Program-made: the position numbers and the translations under genes | The notes under the pieces: generated by a model | What the model saw: only the letters and a program-made list of their open reading frames with translations | Databases searched by the model: none | Told to the model about the DNA's origin: nothing | In this document: positions 41,840 to 51,940 of the stretch, piece after piece | Layout: each line of letters opens with the position of its first letter | How positions within the stretch are numbered: the stretch's first letter is position 1 | DNA from: CBDCYS01 sp965226245 | Lineage (GTDB): Bacteria > Acidobacteriota > Terriglobia > Bryobacterales > UBA6623 | Assembly: GCA_965226245.1 (NCBI GenBank) | Contig: CBDDCL010000015.1 | Span: 62,001 to 126,000 of the forward strand | DNA length: 64,000 nucleotides | Reading direction: 5' to 3'

Positions 41840-44800
41840 GAACACCACCAAAGTTTCACGCCCTGCTGCTAGCGGGGGCGGTTTGCCTCTTGACGGAGGG
41901 GGCAGCCGGCCAGATCAATTGCACTGCCAGTTCCGCTCCACCCCTCATTCGGGCGGAAGGTATCGCCGAGCGTCTGGGAGACATCGTCCTGCGGTGCACG
42001 CTCACAAACATTGGTTTAACGGAGGCCGGTTCTCCGGCTCAACAGTCGAGCTATGTGAGTGTTAACGTCGCAGTCAGCCTCAACACCAACATCACCAACA
42101 ACAGGGACTTCGGTCAGGGCTCGGTCGTCACCGACGCCATACTGGTCACGAACGAAAACAATTCCCAGAAACCCAGCGTTGAATCCGTTCTCGGCGGCCC
42201 CGACCCCCGCTTCCCTCTTCCGCAGTTTGGCGTCTTGACCGCTTCCAACCGGCTGGAGTGGAATGGCGTTCTGTTCCCGATCCCGGGCGCTGGGAAGTTT
42301 CCCAGCACCACGCTGTTTCGTCTCACCGGAATCCGTGCAAACCAAGCTCTCCTGGGCTCGTCGAGTCCGGTAACCGCTTTCGTGTCTATCTCGGGTCAAG
42401 TATCGATTCCCGTGACGCCCCGGGTACTCCCGCTGGGCACTCCGAGCCCGGCCACGGACGTAGAGTACCGAGACGGCGCGAACCAGGGCCCAAGCGGCGT
42501 TGTGACCGCTCAGCAGTGCGAGTCGCAAAACATCACGATGACTCCGTTCGGCACTGGTTTCAACGGTCCACCAACGTTTCACGTCCGGGTGTCGGAAAGA
42601 TTCACAAGCGCTTTGCGGATACTGGGATCTCCGGGTTTCAACAACCCGCCGGGGGCTTCCGAAGCCGGATACTTCGCTCCCGGCTCGGGAGCCAACAATG
42701 GAGGCGCGAGTCAAGGCAGCCGCGTGCTAACCCGCTTTTCTAATATACCGCAGGGGATCCGGCTAGCTGTCCAATCAGAAGTCGGGACCGGCGGCCTGGT
42801 GCTGCGCCTTGTCGATGACGCCAACAGCTCCGGGGCCGGCGGTGTCTTGATCGGCGGTAGCGGCCCGCGGGAGCTTTCGATCGATGGCGGCTTTGGATTC
42901 GCCGTCTATGAGGTGATCACGGGCAACCCTGCTTCACAGGGTCTGGTCGACATTCCGGTCGTTGTCGGTTTCCTCGCTGATGTGGAAAACGGATTGCCGT
43001 CCACCAAACAAACCATGCAGGCAAATGTCACGCTTGCGCCGATCAGCGCCGTCCAGACTTCCAATCGCTTCGCACCCGAGCCGAGATTCGTTGGCGCCTC
43101 TGGCGACCCGGTAAGCATTTTTCGAGTCCTGCCGTGCGGGGGAGGCGGGACGGGAGAGCCGGTGACAATCACGACTGGGTCTCCGCTTCCAGCCACCTCT
43201 GTCGGCGCTTCCTACAACGTCGTACTGCAAGCAGTCGGCGGCGTTCCGCCTTATAGCTGGTCCGAAAACAGCCCCTTCAACCCCCTGCCGCCGGGGCTCG
43301 CCCTCAGTTCTGGCGGGACCATCACGGGCTTGCCCTCCGCGGCCGGAAACTATAGCGTCGCCATTCGAGTGACTGACGCCGAAGGCGCCACCGCCGTTAA
43401 AACGTTCGACATTGTTGTTAACCAAGCCCTCACCATCTTGACGATCTCTCCCTTGCCGGCGGCGCGGGTTCAAGAACCGTATGGCGGCACTTTTCTGGCA
43501 GCGGGAGGCGTACCGCCCTACACCTGGGCAATTGTAGGGGGCGCCTTTCCAAGCGGGCTGGATTTCGACACGCAGACCAGCACGATCAGCGGCATGCTCA
43601 CCGAACCCGGCACGGCGGTTTTCACGGTCCGCGTTACCGATTCCATGGGAACGATGTTCGACAAGGAGTTTTCGCTGCCGGTTTCGCGCGGGCCTCCGCC
43701 CATCATCATCACCGAAGCGTCACTGCCGCAAGCGGCTGTCGGCGAGACCTACACAGCCCGGCTCGATGCTGAACAAGGCGTTCAGCCCTACAACTGATCC
43801 ATCGTGGTCGGAGCCCTGGCGCCGGGGCTCACTCTAGACCCCGCCAGCGGCGAGATTAGCGGAACGCCGATCCGGGCTGGCGAATACGGTGCAACGTTTC
43901 GCGTGGGAGATAGCGCCGGCCAAAGCGGTCTCAAGGAATTCCTGCTCCAAGTCGAGCCCCCGTCGCAGGAACCTCCGACACTAAGCGTTCATCCGCCGCG
44001 GGTGCTGGCCGCGTTCGTGGCGCAATCAGAGCCGAAAACAGGAGCGCTAATCGTATCCAATCCAGGAGCCGGCACATTGAACTTCAACGTGACGTTCTCC
44101 ACCAAGACCGGGGGTGACTGGTTGTCCGTGTCACCGTCTAGCGGCAGCACGACGGCAACTCAACCGGCTCTTTTGTTCGTCACCATCGATCCCTCAGGGA
44201 CAGGTCCCGGTACGCGCTTCGGGGATATCACGATCTCGTCGCCCACAAGCGGCGAAACGGCCCTGATTCCGGTCGTCATGGCGATCAGCGAGCGTCAGCG
44301 GCTGCTTCGTCTCTCGCGAAAAGGCATGACATTCACGGCGGTTTCCGGAGGCAGCGGGGCGCTTCCTCAGAGGTTGAGGGTGGCCAACAGTGGAGTCGGC
44401 ACTCTCAACTGGTCAATAACAACAGATACGATTTCTGGTGGCCCCGATTGGCTCACCGTCGCCCCGGCGATGGGATCGACGGAACCGAACGGTCAAAGCG
44501 CGGTGGAGGTCAGGGTCCAGCCAGGCAGCCTTCCCCCCGGAAGATACTACGGTTCAATCCAGACCGACTCTTCCGAAGCTGCTAGCTCTCCCCGGTTCTC
44601 GGTGGTGGCACTCAATCTGCTGCCACCTGGCTCCGATCTCGGCTTGACTATTGAACCTGTCGGTCTGCTTTTCGCCGGTCAAGCCGGTGGTCCGCCTCCG
44701 GACCCCAAGAGGTTCCGGCTATCCAATCTCTCCACCAATCCCGTTGCCGTAACATCCAACTCGCTGACAGTGGATGGCGGTGATTGGCTGTCCTATTCGC

Positions 44801-46119
44801 CGGATCAGGGGGTAGTCGGGCCGGGCGAGATGTTGTCCGTGGGGGTCCGGCCGAATCTCGAAGGGCTGAAACCGGGTACGTATCGGGGGTTCATCCGGCT
44901 CTCGTTTTCCGGGCGCACCCGCACAGTCCGGATTGTTTTGCTCGTCCGGGAGAGAACAGCAAGCTCGGCCGCGCCCGCACCCCGGTTTCAAGGCGCCTGT
45001 TCGCCGACCGCGCTCATTCCTGAGCTGACAAGCAACTCCGGCGGCTTACCCGTTTCCGCGGGCTGGCCGGCTTCGATCGGCGTCACCGTGCTCGATGATT
45101 GTCAGCAGCCGATGGTGACCGGCGACGTAACGGTCAGTTTTTCCAACGGACACGCCCCGCTGGTGCTGGAACATGCGGCCGAGGGCCTCTGGAACGAAAG
45201 CGTCACTTTCTCGAATTCCGCGACCGGCGACGTTGTTGTGACCATAGCTGCATCGATGCCGAACGCCGGCGATCAAGTGATCCAAGGGCAGATCACTCGA
45301 AACCTGGAGGTGCTCTCCAACCCCGACGCACCCCCGATTCTCACCGCCGCCGGCGTGGTGCATGCCGCCAGCTTCGAAGGGCAGCCCCTGGCCGCGGGCA
45401 ACATCTTTTCACTTTTCGGGGAGGGCCTGTCGGAGCGGAAAATCGATCTCGGTCAGCCCTTCGGCGGGGGTGAGCAGGCCACCAGTTTGCCCCTTTCCAC
45501 CGAGCTAGGCGGGGGCAAGATCTTCTTCGCCGGCCAGGGCTTTGCTCCCTTGCTGTTCTCGCGGGAAGACCAGGTGAACGCGATCAGCCCTTACGGCTTG
45601 GGCGTGAATCAGGAGCGCGACGTTTATGTCCAGCGCGGCTCCACGCTCTCATCGGCGGTCTCCGTGCATGCGAGTCAGGTCCGGCCGGCGATTTTCACGC
45701 AGTTCGGTACCGGGGCAGGGCCGGCGTCCATACAAACCATCAAGGACGGCCAAGTCGTCGTGGTGAACGAAAGCAACCCGGTTTCAGCAGGTGACGTGCT
45801 CATCATATTTTGCGCCGGGCTCGGCGAAGTCGACCCGCCGATATTGGATGGCCACGCCTCGTGCGAACCCGACGGTGTTTGCCTCGCGGACGGATCGAAC
45901 GTAACGCTTCGTAGCGCCACGAGCCGCCCCTCGGTGACAGTCGGAGGCGTACAGATTCCAGACGGGCAACTCTTCTTCGCCGGCCTGTCCCCTAGCTTCG
46001 CCGGCCTTTATCAGATCAACGCGACACTGCCCGAAGGCGTACCCCCGGGTGACGCGGAAATCAAGATTTCTTTCGATGGATTCGAGAGTCCTGACGGAGT
46101 GACCATCCGAGTCCAGTGA
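41836..46119 (+). pseudogene. giant secreted Ig-like / BACON / TIGR03437 protein split by one TGA
   Basis: The GTG start overlaps the caspase stop by 4 bp. The frame runs 1428 codons but has one in-frame TGA at 43795-43797, in GVQPYN-stop-SIVVGALAPGLTLDP. Sister Ig repeats read PPYSWSEN and PPYTWAIVGG, so TGG (Trp) is the clear ancestor. The first part has a signal peptide, an unrecognised 400-residue domain and three putative-Ig (He_PIG) repeats. After the stop come BACON-like repeats (GGDWLSVSPSSGSTT) and a complete TIGR03437 C-terminal domain (ILTAAGVVHAASFEGQPLAA, NIFSLFGEGL, YQINATLPEGVPPG). Readthrough or an assembly error would restore the protein; otherwise the exported half loses its C-terminal domain. 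Confidence 0.85.
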
Positions 46120-46199
46120 GCAGGACCCGTAACTCTACTCGAAGGCTCAACCGCCAACCCGCGATAGAATGATCCTATCCCCCGCGAACCGCGGTCACA

Positions 46200-48390
46200 A
46201 TGTCGATGCCGCCTGAACCAAACAGTTCGATGATCGGTCAAACGGTTTCCCACTTCAAGATTCTGGAGAAGATCGGCCAGGGCGGTATGGGCACCGTATA
46301 CAAGGCTCAGGACCTGCTGCTCGACCGCTTTACCGTGCTCAAGTTTCTGCTTCCTTATTTAGGGCAAAACGAGGAAGCCAAGCAACGGTTCGTTCGCGAA
46401 GCGAAAGCCGCCTCCGCCCTGGACCATCAGAATGTCTGCACGATATACGAGATCGGTGAGGTCGATTCCGGCCAGACCTTCATCTCGATGGCTTATTACG
46501 AGGTCGGTGAAACGCAATGGTGAAACGCTGAAAGAAAAAATCGCCCTCGGCGGGTTGCCCTTCGAAAAAATCACGGATTTCACCCGCCAAGTCGCAAGCG
46601 GATTGGCGGCGGCGCACGAGCGCGGCATTACGCACCGCGATATCAAACCGGCCAACGTCATCGTTACGAATGAAGGCGTCGTCAAGATCCTGGACTTCGG
46701 CTTGGCGAAACTGACTGCCGCGCCGGACCTCACCAGCCCAGGCACGATCCTGGGGAGTTCTGCCTACATGTCTCCGGAACAGCTTTCCGGGGAAAACGTC
46801 GACAAGCGCAGTGATATTTGGTCGCTGGGGGTCGTTCTTTACGAGATGATCGCCGGACACAGGCCGTTTCGGGCGCAGTACGATCAGGCGCTCACCTATG
46901 AAATTCTGAACGAAGAACCAAAGCCGGTCTCCGAGTGCCGCCAGGATGTTCCCGCTTATTTAGAGAAAACGGTTGAGAAGGCGCTCGAGAAAAACCGGGC
47001 CGAGCGATTCCAAAGCGCGGCGGAGCTCGCGGCGGCGCTCCTGGATCCAGGCCCCTTGTCCGGCACCAGCCCCACCCGGCTGGCGCCACGCAATATAGTG
47101 CAGACAGGCAATTCCAGCGTGACGGAGACGCCTCGGTTGGAAGTGGCTCACGTCCTGTTTACTGACATCGTCGGCTACTCGCGATTACCGATGGACGAAG
47201 GCGCGGAACTCGTCGAAGGTCTCACCCGGATCATCGAGAACACCGAGCGCTACAAGCAGGCCAGGCAAGATGACCAGTTGGTCCTGCTCCCCACCGGAGA
47301 TGGAGTAGCCCTGACTTTCTTTGGCGATCCGATCGCCCCCGTTGAATGCGCCATACAGATTTCCCGCGCGCTGAAGAGCCGGCCCGAATTGAAGTTGCGC
47401 ATGGGTGTCCATAGCGGCCCCGTGTTCCGAACGGTGGACATCAACCGCGCTAGGAACGTGGCCGGGGGTGGCATCAATCTTGCCCAAAGAGTCATGGACA
47501 GCGGTGACGGCGGACATATTCTCATATCGAAGACCGTCGCCGACCTGTTGAGCCAACTGCGGGATTGGCGAGACTACGTGCATGAACTGGGAGAGCACGC
47601 GGTCAAGCACGGCGAAAGAATTGTGCTCTTCAACCTCTACGGCGCCGATTTCGGAAACCAGCAGCAACCCTCGAAGATGGTGGCGCCGCTGCCGCCGGCA
47701 GGGAGCAAGAAACGCCCTATCGGAATGATCGCCGCCGCTGCCGTCGCGTCCGTGGCTCTCATCGCGGCATTCAATTGGGAACCCATCCTTTGCGGACTTT
47801 TCCCCGCTTCGTCACCCTGCACGGCGGCCGTCACGCCCCAACGAACACTCCTCTACTGGATTACAGTGCAAAGGTACCGCGACGGCCTGCCCTATCGGGA
47901 ACCGTTCCAAGTAGCCGGAGAAATGATCTTCGAGTTGGACTTTCGGATCTTCTTGCACCTGAAATCCGATCAAGCCGGGCGCCTTTACATCATCAATGAG
48001 GGCCCTGTTCCCGTGGATGGGCTCCCCAGCTATAACGTATTGTTTCCCAAGCCGGCAATGAATAATGGCCAGGCATTGCTGCAAGCCGGCTCCGAAGTCC
48101 AGCTGCCGGAGCGCGGCGGCTTCGCGTTCGACGCCGAGCAAGGGACCGAGAAACTTTGGTTCATCTGGGCCGAGAACGCCGTCCCTCCGCTGGAAGCCGT
48201 CAAAGGGTTGGCCAACCCTCGAGACCGGGGGGTTATTCGCAATCGCGTGCAGAAAGCGGAAATCCAGCAGTTCCTCGTGGAGCATTACGCCGACAAGCCG
48301 CTGGTGGAGCGGCTCGACGAGGTGAAACAAACTCTGGTTACGGCCGACAGCGGCGTCCTGGTGCATCTCATCAAGCTGGAACATCAGTGA
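46200..48390 (+). pseudogene. Ser/Thr protein kinase + class III adenylate cyclase, frameshifted
   Basis: The N-terminal kinase lobe reads in one frame (KIGQGGMGTVYKAQDLLLDR; TVLKFL with the ATP Lys) to FISMAYYEVGET. The frame then shifts by one at a 13-bp duplication (46515-46540 contain GGTGAAACGC twice). The other frame continues with GETLKEKIALG, HRDIKPANV, DFGLAKL and SPEQLSGENVDKRSDIWSLG. After the kinase comes a cyclase domain (AHVLFTDIVGYSRLPMDEGA, RMGVHSGPVF), a transmembrane helix (MIAAAAVASVALIAAFNW) and an extracellular DUF4384-like domain. Intact, it would link an outside sensor domain to phosphorylation and cyclic-nucleotide synthesis. Starting downstream would leave a kinase without its ATP loop. 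Confidence 0.85.
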
Positions 48391-48463
48391 AGCCCGCCGC
48401 GTCCATGACGGTGCAAGGTAGCATATAGCAAGAGCCGATTACGGACTCATGAGAGGTGACAGC

Positions 48464-49396
48464 ATGAGAGCCACATGTGCATGGTTCAATCGAAACGCGG
48501 TGATCAACCGCGTGCTGACGATGCAGTGCTCCGCACTCGCCGTTTTGCTTTTCGTCGGCGGCGGGGCGGGCCGCGCGGCGCCCCCACAGCAGACCCGTCA
48601 GCTTTGGGATACAGAATTCGTTTCCGCAAGCCAAACGGACAAGAAACCAGCCAAGACAACACACGAAGCAAAACCACAAAAGCCGCGGTACAAAACGAAT
48701 ACGGAGAAACCCCAGCCCCTGAAGCCAACCGATTCCTTTGTCGGGATCACCATTTGGCGGCTGCGTCCTTCGCGGCCAGGTGACGAGGCCACGCTCTCGG
48801 ACGAAGGAAAGCAGTTTACACCGCAGCGCGTCGAATCAGAAACAGCCCTCCAAGAAGGCGACCTCGTCCGCTTGACGATCGAAGCCCCCAAAGAGGGGTA
48901 TCTCTACGTGATCGACCGCGAACAATACTCCGACAACTCCCTGAGCGAACCCTACCTGATCTTTCCCGTCCGGCGGATACGCGGCGGAGACAACGCAGTG
49001 AAAGCAGGACGCATCATCGAGATCCCAGACCAAACCGACAATCCGCCTTATTTCACGCTTCGCCGCAGCAAGCCCGGGCAAACCGCGGAACTCATCTCGG
49101 TGCTTGTTTCACCTAGGCCCCTGCCTGGAGTGCGGATCGGCCCCGAAGCCAGCCGCGGCGCCCTGAAACTCTCCGAGCAGCAAGTGGCCGAATGGGAATC
49201 GAAATGGAGTGGCAAAGCAGAACGATTCGAATTGGAGAAAGGGGCGGGCAAGCCCTGGACCAAGGCCGAGCAGCAAGCAGGTTTGGGAGCCCGGCTGCTG
49301 GTCCAGGAAGAGCCGATGCCCCAGACACTCTATCGCGTCCCGACGGAGCCCGGTGAACCGATTTTTGTGAAGGTCCCGCTGCTGATTGTGGAGTAA
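48464..49396 (+). CDS. secreted DUF4384-like protein
   Basis: Start at 48464 (MRATCAWF), because GAGAGG lies just upstream; an ATG 15 bases earlier is possible. The signal peptide (MQCSALAVLLFVGGGAGRAA) is followed by a Lys/Thr/Pro-rich linker to about residue 90. The conserved domain then reads LRLTIEAP-like LVRLTIEAPKEGYLYVIDRE, YLIFPVRRIRGGDN, AGRIIEIPDQTDNPPYF and VLVSPRPLPGV. DUF4384-type domains often accompany caspase and kinase genes in Acidobacteria. The neighbouring kinase carries a related outer domain, so the two may share a ligand or partner. No catalytic motif seen. Confidence 0.7.
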   Translation: MRATCAWFNRNAVINRVLTMQCSALAVLLFVGGGAGRAAPPQQTRQLWDTEFVSASQTDKKPAKTTHEAKPQKPRYKTNTEKPQPLKPTDSFVGITIWRLRPSRPGDEATLSDEGKQFTPQRVESETALQEGDLVRLTIEAPKEGYLYVIDREQYSDNSLSEPYLIFPVRRIRGGDNAVKAGRIIEIPDQTDNPPYFTLRRSKPGQTAELISVLVSPRPLPGVRIGPEASRGALKLSEQQVAEWESKWSGKAERFELEKGAGKPWTKAEQQAGLGARLLVQEEPMPQTLYRVPTEPGEPIFVKVPLLIVE

Positions 49397-49421
49397 GGGG
49401 CGGCCAGGAATCACGTCGACA

Positions 49422-49448
49422 CAGAGGCGCGGACGGAAGTCCGCGCTT
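49422..49448. repeat. short palindromic repeat D, copy 2
   Basis: Identical over 27 bases to 26877-26903 (arms GCGCGGAC / GTCCGCGC). It lies just after the DUF4384-like gene and could work as a transcription terminator or REP-type element. Confidence 0.7.
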
Positions 49449-49472
49449 GCCCCAGTCGGCAGCCATGGGAGA

Positions 49473-49622
49473 GCCGCGTTCACGCGGTTTGCTGTTCCTA
49501 GCTAGGCCAGTCGTTTACGGCTGGTTGAGTCCGCCAGCGCAAGGCCTGTCAGCCCGTTTCAACGGGCTTCCTTCTTTCAACGGAAACTTATCAGCCGCGC
49601 TATGGCGCGTGGCTAGCGCGGC
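49473..49622. repeat. array of four hairpins
   Basis: Four successive perfect or near-perfect stems, each a different sequence: GCCGCGTTCACGCGGTT, GGCCAGTCGTTTACGGCTGG, AGCCCGTTTCAACGGGCT, and AGCCGCGCTATGGCGCG followed by TGGCTAGCGCGGCT. They are spaced 10-35 bases apart with no coding frame. Confidence 0.65.
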
Positions 49623-49696
49623 TCAATAGGAATGGCCCGGCGCAGACGCGGCATTCCTTCGCCGAACCGGCCCGATCGGAACTGCAGGTGAAAAGG

Positions 49697-49852
49697 TCAT
49701 CGGACGCCCGAAGCCGCCTGCGCGAACACCATTTCCATCGGCCCTTGCCGCCCGGGCGTTTCCGCGGTCCACTTGCCGTCAACTCCGGCGGCAGCGCCTA
49801 CGGAAGCTGCCAAGACCGTCAGAACCGCCGCTGTAAACATTCTGTTTGTCAC
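49697..49852 (-). pseudogene. N-terminal fragment of a small secreted protein
   Basis: GGAGAG precedes a GTG at 49852. The 51 residues are a signal peptide (MFTAAVLTVLAASVGAAAG) and the opening VDGKWTAETPGRQGPMEMVF of a common acidobacterial secreted family. It then runs into unrelated sequence and a stop. The body of the protein is missing. Confidence 0.55.
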
Positions 49853-50107
49853 GTTGATCTCTCCTCGGTTTTCGATTGCGATTTTCGATTGAATGCCGCT
49901 TGTTGCCGATAGGACGGCCTTGGAAGCGGTGAGGTTATCCCCGCGCTAGTTCGTTTTACAAATTCTTGACACCAGCCGCGATCCGCTCCCGGATGGGCCT
50001 CGACTGCGACCATCCGGCTGACCCGTTGAGCGCCTGGCAAGACGAAATGAGCCGTTTTGAGGCGGGGGAAGCCAATCATACCTGCGCTACAATGATGAGG
50101 CTCGGCG

Positions 50108-50881
50108 ATGCGTATTCAAGTCCTATTTTTCGGGATGCTGCGAGACCTGACAGGCTGTTCGGAAGAGAGTCTGGAGCTGCCTGATGGAGCGCGTCTCGAA
50201 ACGGTGTTTGAGCACTATGCATCTAAGTTTCCAGCGCTTCGCGAGATGGCGGGCAGCATCGTCTTGGCGAGAAACCAAGAGTTCGCCGGTCCCGAGGTTG
50301 TTCTGGCGGATGGCGACGAGGTGGCGCTGATGCCGCCCGTCAGCGGCGGGTCGCGAGCGGATACGGAAGCGGGGCCAAACGGTGCTTCAGCGGCGCCGGA
50401 AGAATCCCTGCCCTGGCTTGCCAGCAGCGAAGACGAGCGCGGTTTCTACGCACTGACGAACGACGCCATCGATGTCGAAGGGCTGAAGCGGCGCGTGCTG
50501 ACCGCCGCCGACGGGGCGGTTATCGTGTTTGAAGGCGTTGTCCGCGGCCATTCGAACGGCCGGCGAACGCGCTTCCTCGATTACGACTGCTACGTGCCGC
50601 TGGCTTTACGAAAGATGCAAGAGATCGGGCGCGACATCCTTGACAAACACCCGGTCGGCCGTGTTGCGATGGTTCACCGTTTAGGCCGGCTTGAAATCAG
50701 CGAGACGAGCGTGGCGATCGTTGTCAGTTCCGCACACCGCCGGCCGGCCTACGAAGCCAGTTTGGAAGCGATCAATCGGCTCAAAAAGCTCGTGCCGGTT
50801 TGGAAGAAGGAATACTTCGAGGATGGGGATGTGTGGGTCGAAGGCGAATGGGAAGCCGGTGTCCCGCGCAGTGAGCCGTGA
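50108..50881 (+). CDS. molybdopterin synthase, MoaD-MoaE fusion
   Basis: 257 residues with GAGG before ATG. Residues 1-81 are MoaD, the sulfur-carrier subunit, including LMPPVSGG where Gly80-Gly81 would be its C-terminal glycines. A 25-residue linker joins it to MoaE (about 107-250: GAVIVFEGVVRGHSNGRRTR, DYDCYVPLALRKMQEIG, VHRLGRLEISETSV, VWKKEYFEDG). Together they make molybdopterin from precursor Z. In a fusion the MoaD Gly-Gly cannot be thiocarboxylated unless the chain is cut after Gly81, as is known for MoaX of mycobacteria. No other moa gene is in the window. Confidence 0.92.
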   Translation: MRIQVLFFGMLRDLTGCSEESLELPDGARLETVFEHYASKFPALREMAGSIVLARNQEFAGPEVVLADGDEVALMPPVSGGSRADTEAGPNGASAAPEESLPWLASSEDERGFYALTNDAIDVEGLKRRVLTAADGAVIVFEGVVRGHSNGRRTRFLDYDCYVPLALRKMQEIGRDILDKHPVGRVAMVHRLGRLEISETSVAIVVSSAHRRPAYEASLEAINRLKKLVPVWKKEYFEDGDVWVEGEWEAGVPRSEP

Positions 50882-50899
50882 TTCGCGGTTATCTCACCG

Positions 50900-51190
50900 T
50901 CAGGAGATCGTTCGCCCCGAGGGGCCCTCTGACTCCGGCTCCGGTTCGGGTGCCTCACCGCCACGAATCCTGTCCATGATCTTGGCGACAAGCGAGTCGG
51001 CCGCAGCTACGGGGAGTTCAAACGATCCGCTGTCGCTGACCAACCTTAGCGTCTTTCGCGTGGAATCGTGGATAACCTGGCAAGTCTGGCACTGGGAAAG
51101 ATGTGCTGCGAGTTCCTGATGCTCTTCCTCTGTCAACAATCCGTCCAAGTAGTCCCCAAATTCAGCTAGAAATTCACGGCAGCTAAGCAT
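50900..51190 (-). CDS. anti-sigma factor with zf-HC2-type zinc finger
   Basis: 96 residues from the ATG at 51190 (MLSCREFLAEFGDYLDGLLT). The HCC-type zinc site is Cys4, His32 in EEEHQELAAHL-like context (a second His a few residues on), and Cys in LSQCQTCQVIH. This is the anti-sigma domain of ZAS proteins, with no transmembrane helix, so it is a soluble, possibly redox-sensitive regulator. Its start overlaps the end of the sigma-factor gene by 8 bp, typical of a coupled sigma/anti-sigma pair. Confidence 0.85.
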   Translation of the reverse strand: MLSCREFLAEFGDYLDGLLTEEEHQELAAHLSQCQTCQVIHDSTRKTLRLVSDSGSFELPVAAADSLVAKIMDRIRGGEAPEPEPESEGPSGRTIS

Positions 51191-51759
51191 GCCTCCCCCT
51201 CGCCTCGCGCCTCGAGAAGTGCGGTGCAAGCGCTTCACGTAGCATCAGGCGCGCCCTCAGCAGGCGCGTTTTCAAGCCCGGCACCGTAAGCCCGGTGGCG
51301 TCGACTGCCTCCTCGGTTGATAGCTTCTGGATATCGCGCAGCATCACCGCAATCCGATACGGGACAGGCAGTTTCATGACTTCTCTTTCGACCAGCTCGC
51401 GGGTCTCCGCCCTCGAATAGATCTGTTCGGGATTCTCCTGCCAAGGCTGCACATTGCGCGGACGGAAAACCTCCTCTCCTCCGACGCTGTCGATACTTTC
51501 CACCGGGCGACGACTGCGCAGCTGTTGCAGGCCGCGGTTGACCGCGATCCGCATCAACCATGTTGAGAACTTCGATCGCCCCTCGAACTCAGCGATGTGC
51601 CGAAAGGCATTGAAAAAGACTTCCTGTGCAGCGTCCTCAGCCTCCTCTGGCTGCTTCAGGATGCCCTCCAGCGTCCGGCGAATACGCTGTCCATGACGGC
51701 CGGACCAAATCCTCGAACGCTTCCGTCTCGCCACGCTGTACACGTGCTACCAGGCTCAT
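51183..51759 (-). pseudogene. ECF sigma factor, N-terminal frameshift
   Basis: The natural start is the ATG at 51759: MSLVARVQRGETEAFEDLVR. The rest of the sigma factor (GQRIRRTLEGILKQPEEAED, FFNAFRHIAEFEGRSKFSTW, RIAVNRGLQQLRSR, then region 4 LPVPYRIAVMLRDIQKLSTE and VPGLKTRLLRARLMLREAL) is in a frame one base off. The shift lies in the CCGGCCG stretch near 51698. Conserved regions 2 and 4 are otherwise complete. A GTG at 51743 in the second frame might give a protein with an altered N-terminus, so it may not be fully dead. Confidence 0.8.
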
Positions 51760-51880
51760 GTCGGGGTCGACTTCCGTGCCCGTGTGCGGTGCCAGCCTCT
51801 CCTCTTCGTCTGTAGGACACTCCGCTTTTCCAGAAAGATTCAGTTTTTTTCGAGTCTCCGCGGCGAACCTTTAGGCTCCA

Positions 51881-51938
51881 CAGTCGAACAAAGGCGGAAT
51901 TTTCCGAGATCTGCTCAAACCTCTTCACTCCGCTCTGA
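51881..51938 (+). repeat. dispersed repeat A, copy 4 (3' flank of the group II intron)
   Basis: Contains GAACAAAGGCGGAATTTTCC and GATCTGCTCAAACC, matching copy 1 at 7220-7272. The group II intron ends 2 bases beyond it. Confidence 0.65.
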
Positions 51939-51940
51939 CG

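Noticed and set aside
43795..43797. Selenocysteine insertion at the in-frame TGA
   Set aside because: Ig repeats at this position have Trp, no SECIS-like hairpin was obvious just downstream, and no redox motif surrounds it.
49473..49622. CRISPR or tandem-repeat array
   Set aside because: The four stems differ in sequence, with no constant repeat.
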